DNA of 54,810 bases from an uncultured Muribaculaceae bacterium. GTDB taxonomy: Bacteria; Bacteroidota; Bacteroidia; Bacteroidales; Muribaculaceae. How positions within the stretch are numbered: position 1 is the first letter of the stretch; each line of letters opens with the position of its first letter. Shown one piece after another: positions 42,735 through 50,464 of the stretch. The DNA lies in contig CAJUMI010000004.1 in the NCBI GenBank assembly GCA_910587545.1, forward strand, positions 1 to 54,810, read 5' to 3'. The position numbers and the translations under genes are program-made. The notes below the pieces were generated by a model. It saw nothing but the letters and a program-made list of their open reading frames with translations. It had not been told where the DNA came from and did not search any database.

Positions 42735-44186
42735 TTAATGATTTGCTTTTTCTTTGAGTCCGGCGATGTCTTCTTTGAGCCAGTAAGCCTCGATTTCCTC
42801 GAGGGTCTTGCCGGTAGTCTCGGGGACGAGCTTCCACATGATCAGGATGTAGGGCACGCAGCATACGGCGAACAGCAGGAAGGTGCCTTCGAGGGTGAGG
42901 GCTTCGAGCAGGTTGGGGAAGATCTGCGATACAATCCAGTTGGCGATCCATAGCGACATGGATGCAATCGACATGGCGAGTCCGCGAACCTTGTTGGGGT
43001 ACATCTCGGATAGGATCACGAAGATGATGGCGCTGATCGATATGGCCTGACAGAACATGTAGGCGCCGAGGAAGACGATCATGAGCATGTCGCTGAGCTG
43101 CCACTGCTCCTTGAAGTGGAGGAAGCCGGCGGCGAGAATCAGGCTGATGATCATGCCTGTGACTCCGAAATAGACGAGACCTTTGCGGCCGACCTTATCG
43201 ATGACAAAGATGGCGATGACTGTGGTGACGCAGTTGACAACGCCGATCCATACCTGACCGAGCAAGGGGTCTTCGAGGCCTACGTTCTTGAAGATCGTGG
43301 GGCCGTAGTAGATCACGGCGTTGACGCCCATGAACTGGCCGAGGATGGCGATGGCCATGCCGATAAGGATAGCCTTGACGATGCCTTTGTGGCGGCGGAT
43401 ATAGTCCCACTGGCCCGAGGCTGGCTCGGCGGCTGAGATGCTCTGGGTGGCAAGGACTTCTCTTCTGACGGCTTCTTTGGCGTTGTAGATGTGGCTGAGA
43501 ACGCTTTCGGCGGCGTTGACGCGTCCGCGGACGATGAGCCAGCGCGGGCTCTCGGGGACGAATAGCAGGATGCCAAGGAAAATGAGCGCAGGCAGGGCAC
43601 ACATGCCGAGCATGCCGCGCCATACTTCAGTGGTCCAGATGCGGTCCCAGAGCGAGAGACCGGCGATATCGGCGATCCCAGCCGATGAGGCGTGCAGGTC
43701 GAGAATGTAGTTGACGCCGTAGGCCACGAGGATGCCGAATGTTATGGCAAACTGATAGGTGGCGACGAGAGTGCCGCGGTATTTGGCGACTGACATTTCG
43801 GAGATGTAACACGGGCATACGACAGATGCGAGTCCGATGCCGAAACCTCCGAAGATGCGGGCAATCAGCAACTCGGGGAATGACGAGCAGATCGCGCACC
43901 AGACTGATGAGGCGAGGAACAGGATTGCGGCGAAAATCATTGACTGACGACGGCCGATGCGCTCGCTGACTGTTCCGCCGCAAAGCGCGCCGAGAATTGA
44001 TCCGATGATAGCGGCCGATACGAAGAACCCGGCTGCGAATGAGTCCATCGTTATGTCGAAGTAGTGCCATACGGCTTCATTGGTGCCCGACACGACAGCG
44101 GTGTCATAGCCGAAGAGGAAGCCTCCGATGGCGGCAGCAATGGTGATGAAGATAATGTAGTTTAGGTTAAATTCACGTTTTGCCAT
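42735..44186 (-). CDS. MFS sugar porter
   Basis: Inner-membrane major-facilitator transporter of the sugar porter family, 483 residues with 12 predicted helices, probably a proton symporter. The family's conserved motifs are present: GFLFGYDTAVVSGT in helix 1, RIGRRQSM after helix 2, PESPRWLIVRGR before the central loop, GRKGLVYFG after helix 8, and PETTGKTLEEIEA at the C terminus. First gene of the PUL operon and 28 bases upstream of the epimerase gene. In this context it should import the monosaccharide or small oligosaccharide released in the periplasm. It is not a member of the sodium-solute symporters used by many sialic acid operons. Confidence 0.92.
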   Translation of the reverse strand: MAKREFNLNYIIFITIAAAIGGFLFGYDTAVVSGTNEAVWHYFDITMDSFAAGFFVSAAIIGSILGALCGGTVSERIGRRQSMIFAAILFLASSVWCAICSSFPELLIARIFGGFGIGLASVVCPCYISEMSVAKYRGTLVATYQFAITFGILVAYGVNYILDLHASSAGIADIAGLSLWDRIWTTEVWRGMLGMCALPALIFLGILLFVPESPRWLIVRGRVNAAESVLSHIYNAKEAVRREVLATQSISAAEPASGQWDYIRRHKGIVKAILIGMAIAILGQFMGVNAVIYYGPTIFKNVGLEDPLLGQVWIGVVNCVTTVIAIFVIDKVGRKGLVYFGVTGMIISLILAAGFLHFKEQWQLSDMLMIVFLGAYMFCQAISISAIIFVILSEMYPNKVRGLAMSIASMSLWIANWIVSQIFPNLLEALTLEGTFLLFAVCCVPYILIMWKLVPETTGKTLEEIEAYWLKEDIAGLKEKANH

Positions 44187-44334
44187 GGTTGTGATATGTT
44201 TGGATTATATTTTATGCGATGTAATCAGACAATCGTCCGAGGGCGGATGTCTGAATTGCAAGGATTTGGTGGGAGCTGTGGTCTTTTGCTGCGGTTGTTT
44301 TAATATTAATTGTGTTTGTTTATGTTAAGTGTTG

Positions 44335-44365
44335 CAAAGATAATAGGCTTTTGCATAATATGCAA
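44335..44365 (-). promoter_or_regulatory. Promoter of the PUL operon with palindromic operator
   Basis: On the minus strand, TTG (44363-44365) and TATCTTTG (44335-44342) are 20 bases apart. The spacer holds the perfect palindrome TTGCATAATATGCAA (44351-44365), which overlaps the -33 element, the classic place for a repressor site. The leader would be about 145 bases long before the MFS start at 44186. The region 44366-44447 shows no gene. Confidence 0.65.
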
Positions 44366-44447
44366 GAGGTTTGTAAAAATATTTATTAACTAAGAGTCTG
44401 AAAATTTAAGTAATGTACTTCGGGTCGATCTGAAACGAAATTTTTTA

Positions 44448-45098
44448 TCAGCCTATCAGGCTCAATATGTCATCGGGATCAGACACGATGTTGTCGGCGA
44501 ATGCTTTTCGTAATTCGTTTTCGGAGCGGAATCCCCATGTGACACCTACAGAATCGACGCATGCGCGCCTGGCGGTCTCGATGTCGACAGCCGAATCTCC
44601 GATGAACAAGGTCTCCGATTTAGGAGTCGGGCATGCTGTGAGTATCTCGAACACTATCGAGGGGTCGGGCTTTGTGGGTATGCCTTCGAGCTGGCCGAAT
44701 ATGGCGGCAAATCTGATGTCGGGGAAGTAACGGGCGATAATGCGGTGGACGGCCGAGTCGTATTTGTTGGATGCGACGGCGATGTTGACGTTGCGTTTGT
44801 TGAGTTCGGCAAGCAGCTGGGGGATGCCGGGGTAGGGAACGGTCGCGTCGCAGCAGTGATCGTTGTAGTGGTCGACAAAGAGCCGGCGGGCGCTGTTTAT
44901 GATCTCCGGTGTCCGTGCCTCGTCGGGCAGCGCTCTTTCGATCAGGCGGGTGATGCCGTTGCCTACCATCATCGGGTAAGACATCAGGGCGTGGGTGGGA
45001 AAGCCCATCGAGCGTAGTGCGTGGTTACAAGAATTGCCGAGGTCGTCGATTGTGTTGAGCAATGTGCCGTCAAGATCGAATATAGCGAGTGATTTCAT
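44448..45098 (-). CDS. gph: HAD-family phosphatase, phosphoglycolate phosphatase-like
   Basis: 216-residue haloacid-dehalogenase hydrolase of the Gph/PGP subfamily. Motif I is AIFDLDGTLLNT with nucleophile Asp8 and Asp10, motif II is the VASNKYDS segment, and motif III/IV is KPDPSIVFEI...ETLFIGDSAVD. An all-alpha cap domain lies between about residues 20 and 90. Probably hydrolyses 2-phosphoglycolate or a related small phosphate ester. It lies 26 bases downstream of the TamL gene and is likely cotranscribed with it. Confidence 0.85.
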   Translation of the reverse strand: MKSLAIFDLDGTLLNTIDDLGNSCNHALRSMGFPTHALMSYPMMVGNGITRLIERALPDEARTPEIINSARRLFVDHYNDHCCDATVPYPGIPQLLAELNKRNVNIAVASNKYDSAVHRIIARYFPDIRFAAIFGQLEGIPTKPDPSIVFEILTACPTPKSETLFIGDSAVDIETARRACVDSVGVTWGFRSENELRKAFADNIVSDPDDILSLIG

Positions 45099-45124
45099 TT
45101 CGGGAGCTGATTGTTAGTGTTGTG

Positions 45125-47500
45125 TCAGAATGGATAGCCGACTGAGAAGTGGAAATTAGCATCGCGTTTCCAGTCGGGGTGGATGATGGGCCAGCGCTCT
45201 TGGTTTACGGCCGGGTTCACGGCTTTGAAACCGAGGTCGAAACGAAGAAGGAAGTAGGTGAAGTCCATGCGCAGGCCGACACCGTATGCGGCGGCGATCT
45301 GCTTGTAGAATTTGTTGAATACAAATTCGCCGTTGGGCTGGTTTTCGTATTTCTTTATAGTCCAGATGTTGCCGGCGTCGATAAAGATTGCGCTTTCGAA
45401 CACCCAGAAGAGTTTGGCCCTGTATTCGATGCTGAGGTCGAGGCTTATGTCGCCGCATTGGTTTATGAAGTCGGAGACGAGGTTGCGGCTGTCGTATGCT
45501 CCGGGGCCGAGCGATCTGACGCCCCATCCGCGGACACTGTTTGCTCCGCCGGCGTAGAAGCGCTTTTCGAACGGCACCATCGATGAGTTGCCATAGGGAT
45601 AGGCGATGCCGAAGCCTGCATGGCATGCGAGTGCGTTTCGCGAGTTGAAGTTGCGGGTATATGTGTAGTCGACCTCGCCTTTGATGTATTGGGCGAACTG
45701 TATGCCGAAGATCTTGTAGGCATCGCCGTGGCGGTGTGAGCCGTCGATCGACGATATGGCATAGAGGAGATTGCCTGCCAGTTCGCCTGATGCACGGAAT
45801 GTGGAAACCGACGGCTGGATGGCGAAGGCGTTGACTGACGCGGTGGGGATTCGTCTGTTGGTGTGCGAATAGGTGTAGCCGGTGCGCATTATGAAGTGGT
45901 CTTCGTAACTGTATCGGAGCAAGGGGTTTGACGGTGCTATCTGATCGATGAAGTCGATGGTGGACCGAGGCAGGCGGACATAATTGATGTCGATGAGGTC
46001 AAAAGTCTGGCGCTTGACGAGATCGCGTATGCGGTGGGACCATTTGTAGCGCCAGGCGGCGCCGGCGATGATGCGTGTGTATTCCGGGCGTTCCTGATGA
46101 ACGAATGAGAGCGCGAATTCGGTCGCGGCGCGCTGTCGCTGTTTGAAACTTTTTGACAGGAAGGGGCATTCGAATTTTGGAAACGTTATGCCGACTTCAC
46201 CGGCTATCTCTGTGTAACGGTCGTTGACGAGTCCGTCGAAATTGCCTGAAAGACTTTCGTATGCTCCGCGGAGCTTGGCGGTAAATAACTCCGAACTTCT
46301 GGCGAGGTTGCGGTGCTGGTATGTTATGCCGGCACCGAAGCCGAGGTCGCCCTCTGAATTTGTGCCTTCGACTTCGATGGTTATGCCTTGCTTGCGATTG
46401 CGCGATACGCGGATGATTGCATCCAGTAAGATCTCGCCGTCGACTTCGAATACAGGTTCCATCTCGATGTTGATGAACTTGAGAATGCCGAGCTGGCCGA
46501 GGGCCTCGTAGGTGCGGTCTACGCTCGTGGTGCTGTAAGGTGCCCCGGGCCTAAGGTAGCATTTTTCCTCGAGAATGGCAGGCTTGATATAGTGGTCGTT
46601 GCCGTATATGACCGATATGGACCGGAATTTCACGGTGTCGGGGTGAGAGGTGTTCTGCTCGGTGATGAAATAGACATTGTGGATACGGTATATATAGTGG
46701 CGTGACGGCTCGGAAGTGACAGAATCACCGGTCTCAGGGAGATAAGAGGCCGACAGCCTTTTGGGTCGGTGTATATTCATTGTCAGCTCCACGGCCTTAG
46801 AGCCTTGGGTGGTGTCGGCCACAAAAGAGATGTTGTCCTTGTTGAACGCGTAGTAGCCGGCATTGCGCAGCAGTTCGGTGATCGCTGTACGGTCGTTATC
46901 TAATATGTTGCGGTCGAACTTTGTGCCTGGCCTCAGATTTAGCTGTGCTGTATCGGCCATTACAAGATTGCGTATCGACGAGTCGGGTATGTCGAAGCTT
47001 ATGGATGAGATATAGTGGGATTTGCCCGGCGTGATGTTGTAGCTGACCCCTATGCGCTTTTTGCCTCTGGAGACGGTATCGGTCTCAACCTGTGTATCAA
47101 GGAAGCCGCGGTTGATAAGAGCTTGTTTCAGCTGACGGGCCGAGGCATCGGTGAGTTCCCGGCTGTATATGACCGGTGCCTGTCCTATGTTGCGCAGCCA
47201 TCGGTTATACCATTTGGTTGTGTCTTTGCCTGAAAGGCTGTAGGTCGACAACTGCAGTTTGGCGAAGCCGAGAACTTTATGGTTGGGCGTTTGCCTTAAG
47301 AAGTAGTAAAGTTCTTTGTCTGTGGCGTCTGCCTCTCCGTCGATGTTGATTTTCACGTCGTCGAGCAGGTAGCTGCCGTCGGGCACATGTTTTGTCGTGC
47401 TGCAGGAATAGAGCGCCGCACCTGTCAGTATGAAGATGACAAATGGCGTGCTTTTCAGCTTTTTGGTGAATGCCTTATATAGATTTCTGCAGAGATACAT
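45125..47500 (-). CDS. tamL: TamL-type lipoprotein of the BamA/TamA outer-membrane family
   Basis: 791-residue Omp85-superfamily protein. The N terminus has a lipoprotein signal (TPFVIFILTGAALYSC), the feature that marks Bacteroidota TamL, the partner of TamB in outer-membrane assembly. POTRA-like domains span about 40-400, including the SGKDTTKWYNRWLRNIGQAPVIY segment typical of TamL. The C-terminal 16-strand barrel contains the FYAGGANSVRGWGVRSLGPG motif (lid-lock R/G of Omp85 proteins) and ends in aromatic Phe (HFSVGYPF). No tamB gene is adjacent in the window. A minus-strand TAATTTTG box lies upstream at 47526-47533. Confidence 0.9.
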   Translation of the reverse strand: MYLCRNLYKAFTKKLKSTPFVIFILTGAALYSCSTTKHVPDGSYLLDDVKINIDGEADATDKELYYFLRQTPNHKVLGFAKLQLSTYSLSGKDTTKWYNRWLRNIGQAPVIYSRELTDASARQLKQALINRGFLDTQVETDTVSRGKKRIGVSYNITPGKSHYISSISFDIPDSSIRNLVMADTAQLNLRPGTKFDRNILDNDRTAITELLRNAGYYAFNKDNISFVADTTQGSKAVELTMNIHRPKRLSASYLPETGDSVTSEPSRHYIYRIHNVYFITEQNTSHPDTVKFRSISVIYGNDHYIKPAILEEKCYLRPGAPYSTTSVDRTYEALGQLGILKFINIEMEPVFEVDGEILLDAIIRVSRNRKQGITIEVEGTNSEGDLGFGAGITYQHRNLARSSELFTAKLRGAYESLSGNFDGLVNDRYTEIAGEVGITFPKFECPFLSKSFKQRQRAATEFALSFVHQERPEYTRIIAGAAWRYKWSHRIRDLVKRQTFDLIDINYVRLPRSTIDFIDQIAPSNPLLRYSYEDHFIMRTGYTYSHTNRRIPTASVNAFAIQPSVSTFRASGELAGNLLYAISSIDGSHRHGDAYKIFGIQFAQYIKGEVDYTYTRNFNSRNALACHAGFGIAYPYGNSSMVPFEKRFYAGGANSVRGWGVRSLGPGAYDSRNLVSDFINQCGDISLDLSIEYRAKLFWVFESAIFIDAGNIWTIKKYENQPNGEFVFNKFYKQIAAAYGVGLRMDFTYFLLRFDLGFKAVNPAVNQERWPIIHPDWKRDANFHFSVGYPF

Positions 47501-47525
47501 AATGTGCGGCTTTATAAGCCAATGG

Positions 47526-47533
47526 CAAAATTA
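47526..47533 (-). promoter_or_regulatory. -7 box upstream of the TamL gene
   Basis: Minus-strand TAATTTTG matches TAnnTTTG, with TTG at plus coordinates 47550-47552 as a weakly spaced -33 (16 bases). The predicted leader of about 20 bases contains a small hairpin (GGCTT/AAGCC, 47508-47520). Confidence 0.45.
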
Positions 47534-47670
47534 CGCAATAATTCGGATACAACGTGCATATCCGGTGCCTTTTCGGCTGTTTTGTCTGCTTCGGCTTCAA
47601 ATATAGCCATTCGGGAACAAACATCACAGTCGGGGCGTTAGTATTTAAAAAAACTTATTCAGCTTTGTTT

Positions 47671-48648
47671 ATGAGAATTTCAGGAGTTCAACTGTCGCAC
47701 AATATTTTAAATGCAAGCCATCTGCGAGCCCAACTTCACGAGCATGCCGACAGTGTGCTTGACTTCAAGCCGCTCGCATTGTCAGACATCGGCACGGTGA
47801 GAAAATTCAGGGGCTACAATTCCTACAGGACGTGTGACTACACGCTCGGCGGAATCTTCATGTGGGTCGATTATTTCAATTATGAATATAGTATAATCGA
47901 GGGCACTATGTTCATAAAAGGAATTTCAGAGAATCATCCCGGTCTGGTGGCATTTTCTTTGCCTCTGGGCTCTATGCCGCTAAGCAGGTCGGTCGCATTG
48001 ATCCTGCACTATTGCAGAAATAATGGCATTCGTCCGACTTTTTCCGCGATACCGGCGGATGTAGCTGTCAGGGTGGCTGATGAATGCGGAGGACGTGTGG
48101 AAAAACTTGACGGTTGGGGCGATTATCTGTATGACGCTAAATCGCTGGCGACTCTGCAGGGAAAGGCTTATTCCAAGAAGAGAAACCATGTCAACCGGTT
48201 TCTGTCTGAAAATCCGGGCTACAGGTTTGAAAAGTTGGATTCAACCAATATCGCCGAGGTCTTTGACTTCCTTGCGGAAGTCGATGTCAGTGAGAAGGCC
48301 GATCGGGCAATGGCGGCATATGAATTGTCTCAATGTAATGACGTACTCGCCAATCTTGATGTTTACGGTTTTGACGGCGCATTGCTCAGATCTCAATCGG
48401 GGGATGTGTGTGCCATGACGCTCGGAGAAGTCGTGGGCGATACATTATATGTGCATGTCGAAAAGATGAATCATGATGTTGCAGGGGCAGGAGAGACGAT
48501 CAATAAGCTTTTTGCCGAAAATATGGTGAGTCGATATGCAGGTCTGCGTTATATCAATAGGGAAGAGGATATGAACGACGAGGGATTGAGATTTGCAAAG
48601 GAATCATATCATCCGGTTGCAATTCTTGATAAATGTAATGTGCTGTAG
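47671..48648 (+). CDS. DUF2156 (phosphatidylglycerol lysyltransferase C-terminal-like) protein
   Basis: Soluble protein of about 325 residues from the ATG at 47671; the in-frame extension to 47554 is low-complexity and not family-like. It resembles DUF2156 proteins, which have two GNAT-type halves related to the catalytic domain of MprF. Seen here: FKPLALSDIGTVRKFRGYNSYRTCDYTLGGIFMW, the KRNHVNRFLSENPGYRFEKL segment, and INREEDMNDEGLRFAKESYHPVAILDK at the C terminus. Presumably an aminoacyl or acyl transferase; the substrate is unknown, and there are no membrane helices. Transcribed divergently from tamL and convergent with the lipid kinase gene, with only 24 bases between stops. Confidence 0.8.
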   Translation: MRISGVQLSHNILNASHLRAQLHEHADSVLDFKPLALSDIGTVRKFRGYNSYRTCDYTLGGIFMWVDYFNYEYSIIEGTMFIKGISENHPGLVAFSLPLGSMPLSRSVALILHYCRNNGIRPTFSAIPADVAVRVADECGGRVEKLDGWGDYLYDAKSLATLQGKAYSKKRNHVNRFLSENPGYRFEKLDSTNIAEVFDFLAEVDVSEKADRAMAAYELSQCNDVLANLDVYGFDGALLRSQSGDVCAMTLGEVVGDTLYVHVEKMNHDVAGAGETINKLFAENMVSRYAGLRYINREEDMNDEGLRFAKESYHPVAILDKCNVL

Positions 48649-48672
48649 GCATGATTGCTTACAGGCAAGCTG

Positions 48673-49653
48673 TTAAATTGGCCGGCTGAAAAGATTTGAG
48701 ACCCGTATGTAGCAGTCACGGGCAAACATCATGGCCGGAGTGAACAGCGGCCTGAAACGCGAGCGTTTTGTCGGTGCGAAGATCTTAAGTCCTTTATGGT
48801 GGCATTTGATTGTAAGTCTGTCGGGCAATTCTACCGGTTCGCCGTCGATGTGCGCGATGCCCGCTTGGTTGCGCGTGATGTCCAGTCTGTCGGTGCGGAA
48901 TGTGTCGATAAGGCCGCCTTTGGTTATGGATCCGGCGAGCATTTCGACTCCGACAAAGACTTCCGACAGGGCGTTGCCCGAATGAACGATCGTTATGTCT
49001 ATTAGGCCGTCGGTAATCGATGCAGTCGGGGCTATAAAGGCGTTGTTGCCGTATTGCGATGCGTTGCAACAGGCGATTAGGAAGGCATCGACGTTTATCG
49101 AATCGTTGCTGATTGTGATGCGGTAGGATTCGGGTGTAAAGCTGATGAATTCGTTGAGCGCGCTTTTTAGATAGGCTAAAAGGCCGCGCTTGCGTCCCGA
49201 TGCGAAGCGATGGCTTACTGCTGCATCAAAACCGAGCCCGAAAGTGCAGAAAAACGGTATTTCGTTGACCGTGCAGTAGTCGCAGTCTGTGATTTTGCCA
49301 TTCTTTATGATTTTAAGCGCGAGGATGGGGTCGGTCGGTATGTCGATATGTCTGGCGAGTCCGTTGCCGGACCCGTTGGGCAGTATGCCCAAGACTACAT
49401 CTGTGCCGATCAGTGCGGTGGCGATTTCATTCACGGTGCCGTCGCCGCCGCATGCCAAAACTGCGTCGAAACCGCCGTCAACAGCCTTTTTTGCAAGACG
49501 GGTGGCGTCGCCCGGACCGGTTGTGAGAGATGTCGTTATGGTGTGCCCCATCGATCTGACACGTTTCTCGATTGCCCCGGCCAGTTCTCGTTTGGAATTA
49601 GTTCCTGAAATGGGATTTATTATGAGTAATATGTTGAGTGGGGCATGTTTCAT
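48673..49653 (-). CDS. Diacylglycerol kinase family lipid kinase (YegS/DgkB type)
   Basis: 326-residue lipid kinase that phosphorylates diacylglycerol or a similar lipid with ATP. The N-terminal LIINPISGTNSKRELAGAI motif, the nucleotide-binding ACGGDGTVNEIATAL and GILPNGSGNGLARHIDIP segments, and the C-terminal beta-sandwich (about 145-290) are all as in the family. The C terminus is basic and could touch the membrane. The ATG at 49653 is needed to keep the first beta strand, yet the promoter's -7 box ends only 5 bases before it, so the message may be leaderless. Confidence 0.92.
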   Translation of the reverse strand: MKHAPLNILLIINPISGTNSKRELAGAIEKRVRSMGHTITTSLTTGPGDATRLAKKAVDGGFDAVLACGGDGTVNEIATALIGTDVVLGILPNGSGNGLARHIDIPTDPILALKIIKNGKITDCDYCTVNEIPFFCTFGLGFDAAVSHRFASGRKRGLLAYLKSALNEFISFTPESYRITISNDSINVDAFLIACCNASQYGNNAFIAPTASITDGLIDITIVHSGNALSEVFVGVEMLAGSITKGGLIDTFRTDRLDITRNQAGIAHIDGEPVELPDRLTIKCHHKGLKIFAPTKRSRFRPLFTPAMMFARDCYIRVSNLFSRPI

Positions 49654-49657
49654 GCTG

Positions 49658-49688
49658 CAAACATAATCAAAAATTCTATTATCTCAAA
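49658..49688 (-). promoter_or_regulatory. Promoter of the lipid kinase gene
   Basis: On the minus strand, TTTG (49685-49688) and TATGTTTG (49658-49665) are 19 bases apart. The predicted transcription start (about 49652) coincides with the start codon at 49653. Confidence 0.65.
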
Positions 49689-49776
49689 CGTTTCTTCTGT
49701 AATATATATGATTTGTTTTGCGAAAATATGCTTTGATTTATTACAGTAAAAAGGGATTGGGGATAGAAATGTATTG

Positions 49777-49812
49777 AAATTTCAAAATTTTCGCTGAAAA
49801 ATTTTGAAATTT
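49777..49812. repeat. Perfect 15-bp AT-rich inverted repeat
   Basis: AAATTTCAAAATTTT (49777-49791) is exactly complementary to 49798-49812 with the loop CGCTGA. It overlaps the TTTG (-33) of the plus-strand promoter at 49803-49833 and may be a binding site for a regulator. Confidence 0.7.
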
Positions 49813-49833
49813 ATGTTATGAGTTATAAATTTG
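49803..49833 (+). promoter_or_regulatory. Plus-strand promoter with no known gene behind it
   Basis: TTTG at 49803-49806 and TAAATTTG at 49826-49833 are 19 bases apart, a full match. Transcription would start near 49840 and run into the candidate structured RNA. Confidence 0.6.
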
Positions 49834-49839
49834 CAGCAC

Positions 49840-49910
49840 AGACTTCTTATATCTAAACTTAGCGGGGATCTGTCTGGTTGAAGACGGGTCCCCGCGGAGT
49901 GTATTTATAT
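49840..49910 (+). ncRNA. Candidate structured small RNA
   Basis: Downstream of the promoter above, 49862-49875 pairs with 49882-49895 as an unbroken 14-bp stem with loop GGTTGA (starts GCGGGGA, ends TCCCCGC). Two of the pairs are U-G on the plus strand (69-88 and 71-86); on the minus strand they would be A-C mismatches, which favours a plus-strand RNA. The downstream sequence is AT-rich (TATTTATATG) but has no pure T run. Alternatively it is the terminator of the minus-strand oxidoreductase operon, which ends at 49921. The 3' end given is approximate. Confidence 0.4.
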
Positions 49911-49920
49911 GAATAATTTA

Positions 49921-50454
49921 TTATGAGATTTCCATCCCCCTTTTGATCGCCTTTTCGTTGAGCGGAATTAGGTGATGGTGGCGTTCGGGCAGGGTCTTCT
50001 TCAATCCGCGGATCACTGCGTCGGTTGATACGATATTCCTGTGCTTTAGAAGCGCGCCGAGCAGGATCATATTGTAGGTCTTGGTGTTGTCCATCTCGAT
50101 GGCGGCAGTCATGGCGTCGACGGCCACGATATTGACATCGGTTCTCGTCGGCGGGCGATGGATGCCTGCGGGGTCATAGATGATAGTGCCTCCGGGTTTT
50201 ACTTTCGGTTCGAATTTATCGAGGCTTTGTTGGTTGAGAATGACTGCCGTGTCGTAGGTGTCGAGCACCGGCGAGCTGATCGCAGTGTCGCTGACGATCA
50301 CGGTGACATTGGCTGTTCCGCCTCGCTGTTCGGGGCCGTAACTCGGCATCCATGTCACCTCCAGATCTTCCATCAGACCGGCATATGCAAGAATCTTACC
50401 CATTGAAAGGACGCCTTGTCCTCCAAATCCGGCGATAATGATTTCCTCTTTCAT
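49921..50454 (-). CDS. 2-oxoacid:ferredoxin oxidoreductase, gamma subunit
   Basis: 177-residue gamma subunit of a four-subunit 2-oxoacid oxidoreductase that oxidises a 2-oxoacid to an acyl-CoA, reducing ferredoxin. The N-terminal IIAGFGGQGVLSMGKILAYAGLM motif and the PSYGPEQRGGTANVTVIVSD segment are family hallmarks. It lies 10 bases downstream of the thiamine-diphosphate subunit gene. Cytoplasmic. Substrate specificity is set mainly by the other subunits. Confidence 0.92.
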   Translation of the reverse strand: MKEEIIIAGFGGQGVLSMGKILAYAGLMEDLEVTWMPSYGPEQRGGTANVTVIVSDTAISSPVLDTYDTAVILNQQSLDKFEPKVKPGGTIIYDPAGIHRPPTRTDVNIVAVDAMTAAIEMDNTKTYNMILLGALLKHRNIVSTDAVIRGLKKTLPERHHHLIPLNEKAIKRGMEIS

Positions 50455-50464
50455 AATCAGAATA

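Noticed and set aside
41987..42757. 256-codon open frame on the plus strand
   Set aside because: Antisense to the epimerase; composition is Gly/Val/Glu-rich, as expected from a shadow.
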